64,000 nt of DNA, taken from NCBI GenBank assembly GCA_030248215.1, contig JASANG010000089.1:62001-126000 (forward strand). Direction: 5' to 3'. Of this stretch, positions 37,475-47,400 are shown in pieces (positions within the stretch are counted from its first letter, which is position 1; each line of letters begins with the position of its first letter). The stretch is from Enoplolaimus lenunculus (taxonomy: Eukaryota; Nematoda; Enoplea; Enoplida; Thoracostomopsidae). The position numbers and the translations under genes are program-made. The notes beneath the pieces are model-generated. The model was not told the origin of the DNA and did no database searches. It saw only the letters and a program-made list of their open reading frames with translations.

Positions 37475-38116
37475 TCACGACTCAGTGGCACCACCATGCA
37501 GCCTATATGTATAGTCACTAGTACCCCTGACAATTTCATGAAAGCGATATTGCAGCGCAAACAACCGCTGTTTCATTTGATGATTTAACACAAACCGTAA
37601 GACAGCTCTAAATAGTAATTTATACATCAGATTTCTTCGAGTACCATCTCCAACTTGAATCTTCACTACTAGCAGCGTAGAATCTGTCTCTGGTAACCCG
37701 TCTTTGAAACGGTATCGAAAAGTTGGTGACAAGAAATGACTTGATTCGAACTGAAGTGTCACAGGTACTGTACAATTACTTAGAATCAATTGAGTATCCA
37801 GCTTGCCAATCACAGGTATACAGTATCCGGCACTGTACAATTTGCTTCCGCTATGCAGTGGTTTACGATCTATCGGTACCACATAGTCAGCCCACGGCAA
37901 TAAACGACGAATGAATTCTGGTTTTGTCAACTGTTCGAAAACTACAGATCGATTTCCAGAAAGCGAAACAGTGACGGCAAACAATTCGGAACTCGAATTA
38001 TCACAGACTGTTTGTATGACATGATATGCAATTGAAATAAACACGGATAATGCCAAAACGCCAAGCGAACCCTTATTCCATCCACAATTATTGTCAGCAA
38101 TTGAGTGTTGCTTCAT
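37475..38116 (-). CDS. Intronless 213-residue membrane-anchored protein, unknown family
   Basis: One uninterrupted frame runs from ATG at 38,116 to TGA; an in-frame TAA lies 21 bases upstream of the ATG. Residues about 17-36 (SLGVLALSVFISIAYHVIQ) form one hydrophobic segment close to the N-terminus, suggesting a signal anchor. The remaining ~175 residues look folded, not repetitive: alternating beta-type stretches (ELFAVTVSLS, TQLILSNCTVPVTLQFES, STLLVVKIQVG) end in a long helix-prone segment (residues about 165-195, KLLFRAVLRFVLNHQMKQRLFAL). Order and length are reminiscent of a START/SRPBCC-like helix-grip fold, but this is inference from pattern only. I do not recognise the protein. Absence of introns contrasts with its neighbours and could mean retroposition. 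Confidence 0.7.
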   Translation of the reverse strand: MKQHSIADNNCGWNKGSLGVLALSVFISIAYHVIQTVCDNSSSELFAVTVSLSGNRSVVFEQLTKPEFIRRLLPWADYVVPIDRKPLHSGSKLYSAGYCIPVIGKLDTQLILSNCTVPVTLQFESSHFLSPTFRYRFKDGLPETDSTLLVVKIQVGDGTRRNLMYKLLFRAVLRFVLNHQMKQRLFALQYRFHEIVRGTSDYTYRLHGGATES

Positions 38117-38227
38117 TTTATTACTTTCGATTACTTACAATATTTACGATTAAGCACATCATTGGCCTTGCAAAATTACAGCAAATGTTGAGAAATGTAC
38201 AGATAAAGATTTACTGTTAAGATAACC

Positions 38228-38302
38228 ATGTTTACTCCTCAGGAAAGTTTGCCTGCTATTGCGACGGAGCTCGTACAATGGCTCTATACCATACATGAAC
38301 AT
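38228..38302 (+). CDS. Possible first exon of a divergent gene (25 codons)
   Basis: ATG at 38,228 opens a 25-codon reading (MFTPQESLPAIATELVQWL...) that stops exactly at a strong donor, CAT|GTAAGT. It lies 112 bp from the start of the minus-strand gene at 38,116, as in a bidirectional promoter. A second exon-like segment at 38,590-38,675 (acceptor GATTACAG, donor CTGG|GTAAGG, residues LVVKLDMLMGLKMF) does not match in phase. No further exons were found, so this remains a candidate. Confidence 0.3.
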
Positions 38303-38374
38303 GTAAGTTTTAGTGCAATAGACTAAACCAATCAAAAAAGCTCTTAGTATTTTTGAAAACTTCTAAAACATTCG

Positions 38375-38515
38375 GGCCCATGTACAGAAAAGGGCCGGAT
38401 CGTTTTCCGGAGGGGCTATAATAGAGTCAGTATAAGCTTTAGACTATTTTTTGCTTAGGCTAAGGCTTACGAATATGCTTCTACTACTGTTCCGGCCGAA
38501 TTCTATACATGGGTC
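38375..38515. mobile_element. Family 4 inverted-repeat element, perfect 8-bp TSD
   Basis: The ends are GGCCCATGTACAGAAA and (inverted) GACCCATGTATAGAAT, flanked by identical AACATTCG octamers (38,367-38,374 and 38,516-38,523). At 141 bp it is the shortest intact copy. The core has the same TAGGCTAAGGC words as the 34.3-kb copy. Confidence 0.82.
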
Positions 38516-39189
38516 AACATTCGTATGGCTATGATGGTTCAATTCTGTTGCAATCATGGGAGTGTGGCAAAATGCTCAATTGATTACAGCAGGCTCGTAG
38601 TCAAGCTTGACATGCTAATGGGGTTAAAAATGTTTAGGAGCGGCATGCAGTTGATTTATCAAATTTACAAGCTGGGTAAGGGTTTTCTAGCGGAGGAAGC
38701 AAGATTCTTCCAAAAGGGGGTTGGCTTCCTCCGTGACCACGGTCCCGGATCATGGGTACTCGTCAATAGTCAAACCACAGGATTTCAAGTGCCAGCATAT
38801 TAACTGGATATATATATTTGCCCATAAACAAATATTCGAGCATATTGTTTTGGCGGCCAATGTAAGTTTTATGGCTGTAAATGTAGACCAAGCATATTCC
38901 TAAGCCTGAAAGCGTTGAAAAAGTGTAAACATAAGCTTAAGCAAATAATATACAAGTCTAAAATCTAATACGTTTTTTCTGTCTTAGTAGGAAACGAGAT
39001 GGTCACGAAAGTAACACGGACCAGTTTGGCAGGCCACACGAAGTGGTAAGCTTTCTACCGATAATTAATGCGGGATTCACGTTATAAACGGTGCAGCTTG
39101 GGACACGTTTTCACCCTATTAGACTATTGGGTAACATTTTGTCTGCTGATAGACTCTATATCACATTCAAAGTTGTATTTGTCTGCTAT

Positions 39190-39660
39190 CATCATGTGTA
39201 GGTTACCTTTTTTCCTTCAATATCATATGATATTCGGCGTATAGTCAGCGAACATCATATGATATATTTTCAAATGTCTGCGAATATCATATACTAGAAT
39301 TTGAAATTTGAATTTTTGAATAATGACACTGTTTTTCTAAGCGGTTTTGAGCCGGAAATGAATTTGCAGACGTGTATTTGATTAGCACCCGAAAGTTACA
39401 CTGTCCCGATTAATAATATATGATATTCGTTGTAATTTTGGAACATCATATGATATTCGCATAAGTGTCCCTCAGTATCACGTGACATATCGACTCTTGT
39501 ACACATTGATCTTCTGAGAGCGGTGGTTTGTGAGTAAATGTCATATGACATTTGAGTTTTGTCTGTTCACCCGATATGAGTGCTCAATTTTAAAGGCACA
39601 AACCATGTCCCGCCTGCCCCGGTTATAAACTGAATACCATATGTCATTGTATGTTAATTG
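39190..39660. repeat. Cluster of CATATG-centred palindromes
   Basis: Within about 430 bases there are seven or more words built on ATATCATATGATATTCG or its near variants: about 39,222, 39,253, 39,284, 39,413, 39,440, 39,476 (CACGTG version), 39,537 and 39,640. Spacing is uneven, and the DNA between them is not repeated, so this is not a simple tandem array. Each core is a 10-12-base palindrome, the form of a dimeric factor-binding site. Confidence 0.6.
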
Positions 39661-39835
39661 AGACCTTTTTAAAAAATTGCGGTTATTAAAACTTCAGAAA
39701 TTGAATCGAAAGCTGTATGCAGATTTATACCGAACGATTTAACTTTTAAAATATCGAAAAATGACATTGCAGAAATGGCTGCATGCAACCAATTTTTGCC
39801 GGTATCACAAATATATAACTGTAGAGTCCAATGGT

Positions 39836-40081
39836 AAGGTGCAACCGAAGCAGAAGGAAGCCAATTTTGCTGGAGCCGATGGTCAAGTCAGAGTTGAAGC
39901 AAGATTAATGTGTTTAGAATCAGATAACCGTTCTAAATAAACAGTAACCTACAAAAAGTTGTCAGGATTGTTTTCATTCTCTTTTTTGATAACTTCTACA
40001 ATAGACTTTGCAAATTGCCCAAAATTTTTGAACAGACGCATTAAAACTGCAAATACAAACAAATCGTCCGGTTATACCCTG
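39836..40081. mobile_element. Family 1 hAT-like MITE, degraded
   Basis: The left end is AAGGTGCAACCGAAGCAG and the right end TCCGGTTATACCCTG, with an AT-rich interior. No clear target duplication remains. Confidence 0.55.
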
Positions 40082-40283
40082 TCTAGCGGTTTTTCGGAAA
40101 ATGTCAAGTTGCTCAAATATTACGTAAATCGCAATTTGAACTAAAAACCTGTAAACTTTGACACAGTAACTTCAAAGCATCCAAATCGCTCGCTGGTTGT
40201 CACACAAAGGAACAGAAACACTGTGCGTCACTTAATGTTCATAAACATAAAACATACTAACAAATGCAAATTTAATTACAAAC

Positions 40284-40426
40284 CAGGGTACAACCGGAGG
40301 TCTGCTTCCGACTCCGGCAGAAAGCAGATATTGACTAAAATTAACTAATTAACCATCATTTTTGCAACCTAATTTCGCCTCACCTCCGGCTCCGGAAAGT
40401 TGTGGGCGACCTCCGGTTGCTCCCTC
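40284..40426. mobile_element. Family 1 hAT-like MITE, short copy
   Basis: The ends are CAGGGTACAACCGGAGG and (right side) CCTCCGGTTGCTCCCT. Only about 140 bp lie between them, so the core is largely lost. Confidence 0.6.
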
Positions 40427-40954
40427 TTACAAACATAAAGCCCAGTTCCGATGGAAAATCGTTCCACGCAAAATTAATAAAAAACTATACAGTATAGATT
40501 CACCGGATTTTTTAAATTCAGACTTGAATCTAATTTGTTTGTAGTAAAAGGATTTTTATTTACATCCTACAGCAAAAAATAAATTTTACTATTAACAGAT
40601 TAACTAAAAAAGCACTATGCAGCAGGGTACACCCCGGGTTTTATTAAAAGGATAAACCACATTTACATCAACGAAAGCAATTATATAAACCAAAGAAAGC
40701 AACAACATATTATCATAACATAACAAAGGTCCTTGAAAATTACCCATTATTCTACTCTGCTTGCAAGGATGTTAAAAAGCACACAAGAAACCTAGTTTCA
40801 AAACAAACTACAAATCAGGTACGCTGAGAAAAAGACATTCGAAAACCCATTTGCGTTAAAGCCTCTGTTATATATTAATGAAATACGAAATTGGGTTTCA
40901 GTAATTGCTCGAAAACTAAAAATATATTAGTGCCGCACCTGCCCAAGCCATTGC

Positions 40955-41581
40955 CAGGGATGGACGGTCTCGGTCAAAAAACGAAACCGAGGTCCAACCT
41001 ACAAAGATCGATACTTTTGTACTAGGTCAATTTTTAACAGTTACCAAAACTAAAAATAAGATTTTTTCAACAAGTTTTGAATATTTCTGTCTGCTCTGAA
41101 TTGCCGCTTCATGCAATTAAAACTAATAAATCGCCGCTAAACTTTATTTCTTACTTTGTTTTTTACCTGCTACTGTACCCATACCCTTCGAACAGGCTCG
41201 GAACAAATTTGGTTTTGCTCCTGGGTAAACCGAATAGACTGGAAAATTTTTTAACAGCGAAAATGCAACTATTTGTGCTTTGTCACAATAATATCAGTGT
41301 TTTGGGTTTCCTTTCAAAAAGTAGGATTTTGGATAACCGCTGGGGTCATTCTGCTTCTCAAATCGCCGTATAACCAGGTAGCGGTGCTCCACAATGGTTC
41401 GCTGTCTGTGTTGATAGGCGAAATGCGCAAGTACTTCCGGACCCAAGCTGCAATAAAAGGAAAAAGTTTGTGATTGCTTATCGCTTTTTCAACTATTTGG
41501 TCTCGGTTTACAAACCACTGAGACTGAAAAAAGATAGACCTAGACCACCAAATCAAAGACTTGCTGAGACTGCCATCCCCG
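40955..41581. mobile_element. Family 2 hAT-like MITE, most complete copy
   Basis: The termini CAGGGATGGACGGTCTCGG and (inverted) CGGGGATGGCAGTCTCAGC enclose 627 bp. The flanks GCCATTGC and GTCATTGC agree at 7 of 8. The interior has GCGAAATGCGCAAGTACTTCC, shared with the 20,776 and 24,943 copies. It lies just downstream of the AKAP17A stop codon. Confidence 0.82.
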
Positions 41582-41936
41582 GTCATTGCTATATGGTAAT
41601 ACGCAAATACGAAATATAAATGAGTTTCAATCTTTTGCGACATTAGACGTCACGATATAAATAAATATATCGCTACCGTTTTAATTTATCAGAAGTTGGC
41701 CGAAAAGTTGCAGAATTATGGAATCGCCTCGTTTGTTAACAATTTTGTTACATGGCACAGTATTCACCATGTCGTGTCTGGCCAACACCAAAATACATAA
41801 CGGTAGCGCTCTTTAATTAATACCGACACACTTTGATCCAAATTGCCATCAAAAAGCTTCCATCTTCATAGATTATCAGCTACCAGCTAAAAGATGAGAT
41901 TTAAATCTTCTAATAACTTTCGAAACCACTGAAGTG

Positions 41937-44425
41937 TCATATAGATGGCTTAAGTCCAACAGATGAATAAGGACTTCTACTGCGAGAACGCGTAGACGTA
42001 TCTGCTTCGGTTGGTTCCACGTGAGGCACGATAGCAGCACTACGAACTTTTTCATTGTTCACCGAAATTTGTTTTAATCTCACATCGCGTATAATTTCTT
42101 GCTTTTTATTTTCGTGTTCTTTATAGTTTTGAATAACCTGTAACATACTTGAATTTACCTTATTTTAACATTACAAACATAACTTGAATATACAAACAAG
42201 CAGCATGTTTTTCAGTGTTCAACAGCCACCACCATAACAACGAATTTCAACGTAACTTTCCAAATGTATATAAACTAAGCACTATCACTGAGACTGCCCT
42301 GAAGCTGGCTCTTATACGCATACACGATCTCCATATAAAAGACTACTCACTTTAGACCGCAACTCTTGCTCGCGTTTCTGTAACAAACTCTGTTTATACG
42401 ATACTTCTTCTTTTTCCAGTAGCTCTCGTTTAGCTTTAGCTTCCTCAAGGTCTGATAGTTGTTTTTCGACATCTTGTTTCTGCTTTACCACCTGAACCAC
42501 AAATAGATTTATTAAAAGAAAAAACGAACAAAGTTCTACCTGTGGTATGGCTCAACATCAGAGTTTCAAAAAATACCTGCAAAAGTTCCACACTGGTGCC
42601 TGGCAGATTATTTTCGCATGGTGTATGAGACGTAATTTTTGTAAACATTTGAACACTAGTTTAGTGAAAACTCTAAACAAACGATTTCAAATAACTTATT
42701 ACATTTTGCGTTATAGTCAAGTAGTAGTAATTTGATTATGTAATATATTTGAAATTCTTTCTGCGGTTCTTGTTCCCGTTCTGAGGAAGAAGAAAATTCC
42801 TGTTCCTGCTCCCTGTGAAATGTTGCTTCCGTGGAACTTCGTATAATTAAGCGTTCCGTTTTCATAACAAAGCACTAACAGTGTTGTATAAAATATATTA
42901 AAATTTAGTTCAAAATATTGGTCAATTGTAGAAACTTTATAAGTTGGACAAGCGAATAAGTGAACTAATTTTACCAAAATTTTGCCACAATCTTGTTTTC
43001 CGTATCTCCCTGCACCCGTAATCAAAAATAGGCCGTCCCACTAATTTTCTGCAATCGAGCTGAAAGTTTGGTCATTGCCACTGAGACATGTCTAAAGCCT
43101 AATACCAACAAACCTGAACTCTTTTAAACAGTTCGGTCAGCAAACGCATTGATTCCAATTTACGTTGAGCAACAAGCAGTTTACGTTCTTCAAGTGCTAT
43201 TTTGCGTTCAAATCGCTCTTCCTCCGAACGTTGTTGTTTCTCAAGATGTTTCATACGCCTTCTTTTTTCACGCGCTCGCCGTCGCGCCATTTTTAACGCT
43301 TTTCGACTAAGCTCTTCAATCAATTTTCTTCTCCTGCAAAATTGTCGAACCGTCACAAGTTCCGAAAAATTCAAATTGTCAGAATGTTATGTCGGTCATT
43401 GCAGTAATACACTAGTACATGATTTGTTTGCAGCACGCCACCAATAAAACATTTAGGATTCGTACACGCATCGCGCTAGAGCCGAACATATGTAACTGTG
43501 GAATTTCACACCCAGAGACTTACTTGTTCGAAATCCGTAAACCTAGCACAAAGATGCTAATAAGTCGTACCTAATGTTGCTCGTTTCAAACATTCATACA
43601 GCACCACATAACACTAAAATCGTGTACACTACAATATAGACCGCCCAAAACGACGCTACCTGTGTACTATTAGGTATGTGATTGTGAAAGTCGTGACATA
43701 GCGAACGCAAGTTATTATATAAGATGTATAATAAACACATAACAAAGCGAAAATTAACAATTTATTGCGCAACCTTGAACAGTCGTTCAACCAAAAATTA
43801 AACAAATTGCAGTACTTCTCATCTTCGGCCAGAAGTAACATTGCTTCTCTTTCGCGACGTTCGCGTTCTGCTTTTTCGATTTCTTCTTTCACCAATCTTT
43901 CGCGTTCCAAACGACGGCGGCGTATGTTTTTATCAGACAACTGTTTCGTTCTATCAAAGTCGACCTGTAACTGAATATTACATTATATTTTGGGCCCATG
44001 TTATTTTGAGGGGTGTACCGTTTCTCTGCGGGACTGTAATAATGTAATCTTAAACTTTAGATTATTATTTTGCTTTGTTTATGTTTCGGCTTTGGCCTAG
44101 GCTTAGTTATAAGCTTACACTCAAGTTTAGGTTTAGACTTATGCTTATGCTAGTGTTACGCTTTCAGAGTATCAACTGACGTCTTTTTTTGCACTAGGCA
44201 TGAATATGCGGTTCGACGTTGCCGCAATTTGAGTTGATGATTAGTGTAGCGTGGGGGATTTCTGAAATTTTAACGATGCCCCCTTTTTAAAATTTGGAAA
44301 TATTTCATGCCTATGCTACAGTTTCGCACTGTTTTATGATGCTTATCCCCTGTCTTTAAATACCACATATATCTATGTGTGTATTTATCATGTGTAAAAG
44401 TGGGTGTTGTTGCTGTTGCTGTCGC

Positions 44426-44465
<40 letters not shown>

Positions 44466-47400
44466 GCTGCTGCTGCTGTCTGTGTATTTATCATGTGTAA
44501 AAGTTGGTGTTGTTGTTGTTGCTGTCGCTGTTGTTGTTGCTGTTGTTGTTGCTGTCGCTGTTGTTGTTGCTGTCGCTGTTGTTGTTGTTAAGGCTAGAGG
44601 TGCACCTGCTTTAAGGTCTTACTTTCAGATTGGGGTGGGAAATACACTAAAAAGTTAGCAATGCAATAGTGGCTGTAAAATGTAAATTTATGGACTTCTT
44701 ACGGTTTGTTATTGGAAGCATATGTACTTATTTTTGCACGGACTAAAATTTAATTTTGAAGTATAGCCGAGTGAACCCTCTTAAAGAAACTTTAAAGGAT
44801 GGTAATTCTGAGAAATGGAAGAACCTTGTAACAACCCTTGTAAGCCAAAACATGGTTTTTAGGAAAATATTACTAAGTTTCTCGCTAAAATTTTGTTTTG
44901 AAAGTCTGGGTTGTCGTCGAAATACAGTATTTTAAGAGTTTTTAGGCAATTTGAAAGATCAATTTTATTTTCAAAAATAAAGTAGTCTGGTCACAACAAC
45001 ATACTTCAGATATTTGAGTTGTTTTAAAAGTTTAAATCTTAATCTAAAAACTATACTTTAAGTCAAAACAGTTTTTATTACATTTATGCAAAACTCAAAG
45101 TTAAAATTTTTAAGAAACACTTGTCGTTAAGATAAATTTAGCGGTTTACCAGCATTTTTGAAAATTGTAAAAAATTATTATAAACTTTTTAGAACTCCAT
45201 TAACCTTTACGTTCACGAATATATAAGAGCAGAGCAAGTTAGGTATGGGGGCTCAGAGGTGTACGGGAGCGAGTGATTGCACGACGGCTTACCGGATTTT
45301 GTTTTGGAGTTTGATTTTTAGAGTCATAATTTGTGGATCCTAGATGGAATTTCTGACTAATTTTTGAGGTGAATTGGAAATTTTGTGAAAATTTGTGTGT
45401 GATATATTGCTAAGCCGATTTTGAGACTTTTTGTGTCAGACTAAGGAGACCGTTGGTTTAATTTTACGATTGGAACCAGGGTGCAACCGGAATTACAATT
45501 TACCGGAACCGGAACCGGAATTTGAAAATTTTACCGGAACCGGAACCGGAAAGTGAACCGGAATTTTTAAATCCGGTAAAAATTTACCGGAACCGGAACC
45601 GGAAGGTGAAAAAATGCCGGAACCGGAACCGGAATTCCGGTTGCACCCTGATTGGAACATTATAGCGTACATACGAGGATTTTTTTCGCAAGGAGCCCGT
45701 AAGTTTCATATCATATTTAACAGTTAGTTCTGCATTTTATCTAGTTATAGGAACAGTTTTTGGATCGTATGATGTTGATTACATGTATCCTGAGGTGTCA
45801 ATTAGTGCTGTTTTGGTGTTTTAAATAGTCTACTGAGTTACCTAGTATTCACAGAGTAAACTTCAAGAGTGTTCTGTCCTTCAAGGAAGTCGTAAAGTTT
45901 GTGTTCTATGTTTGGTTTCTGGATTCTGAATATAGTTATTTTGCGTTGCGTGATCTGAGATTGTTTGGGGGCATAGGAAAGTTTAAGCATTTGTTTCTAC
46001 CATGGGGCTTGAGTTTAATTATGTTATTTTGATTTGTCTACCGTTCGATTTTTATTGTAAGAAGCATAGAGTTTTGTGCTTGCTTTGATAACCACTAACT
46101 TAGGAAGGCGTTCCCGGAGTGCCGACCGAACTGAACTATTTAAGCTCGCAGTGTTACATTAGAATTAAAATTAGGATCTATATTAAAACAAAATAGGTAG
46201 AAACAAAGCTATCTAATCAAAAAGTAAACACTTTAGTGAAAGAATTAATCAATTTTCGTCTATACTAAATTTCGGAACAATACTATTATCACTAACTTTA
46301 ATATTAGCAGCTGCTGCTTTGCTCACGTCTCCCTCGTCTATATGCACAAGTTTCATGCATTTAAACGCATCCATCGCTTTAACAAATCCAATATATTCAA
46401 CAAATTGTACATACGCATCAAACATAAGCTCGTCGCCAAATGAAAACGTTTGAATTGTGCCACTGCCTTTGGTCATGTTTTTACGATAAGGGTCAATCAT
46501 AGGAATGTCAACACAACGTACGTGTCCTAAACTCAAGTCAAAAGCATTTTGAAACAGTAAACGGAACATTATGAGCTAGACAACACAAACAACAAAAAGA
46601 TCACAATGAAATAAACAAATGCGACTAAAATGGAGCTTAAACAACACATTTGTTCACGACCGCTGCATTTACGATAAAGATGAAGGACACTAACCGAATG
46701 TTTCGAAAACTCGTTTCAATAATGCTTCATCAGGTGCAGCCTTATCGCCTGCGGATTTCGCCACTTGTGATTGTCGGGCACGCTTATCTTCAAACCACCG
46801 GCAAGGCAAGTCGGCAAGATAAACTGTGTCCGGTCGTTCGCCAGGCTTTAGTTCATCCATATGTTTGGCATCACGAAAAAATGAATCCCAATCATGTCGA
46901 GTTGGATAAGGAATTTTTGCCTCCGCAGCACGAACCTGTAAACGTAACATAAGTTTCACGGCATAGCTATACAATAATCATTGTCGTTTCAACGAACTTT
47001 GTTTAAAACAAGGTGCAACCGAAATTACGAAACAACGGAAACGGAAAGCCAAAAAATACCTGAACTGGAATTTAAAAAATTACCTGTGCTATACAATAAT
47101 CATTGTCGTTTCAACGAACTTTGCTTAAAACAAGGTGCAACCGAAATTACGAAACAACCGAAATTACGAAACAACGGAAACGGAAAGCCAAAAAAACTGA
47201 ACTGGAATTTAAAAAATTACCCGTTACAGTAATATTCGTGTGTAAATGTAAGCTTTCACTTGCGTAATGGCAACATTTAGAATACATAAACAGTGACAAA
47301 GAACATACTATGTATGAGGCAGGGTTCCAACAGGAATTACATTTCACAGGAAGAGGAATTGCAAATATATTGGACCGCCGCATTACTGATAATTGACTGT

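Larger units (their letters stand above)
44245..46158 (+). mobile_element. Solo LTR (family A), in AKAP17A intron 5
   Basis: It begins TGTAGCGTGGGGG and ends CAGTGTTACA, flanked by the 4-bp duplication TTAG (44,241-44,244 and 46,159-46,162). A TATATAAG box is at about 45,220. The start, the TATA context and the end match the copy at 8,833-11,143. No internal retroelement genes are present. A GTT/GCT microsatellite and a younger hAT-like MITE (45,477-45,650) lie inside. It is antisense to AKAP17A. Confidence 0.7.

Noticed and set aside
44270-44658. Long Val/Leu/Cys or Thr-rich frames
   Set aside because: Translations of the GTT/GCT microsatellite.
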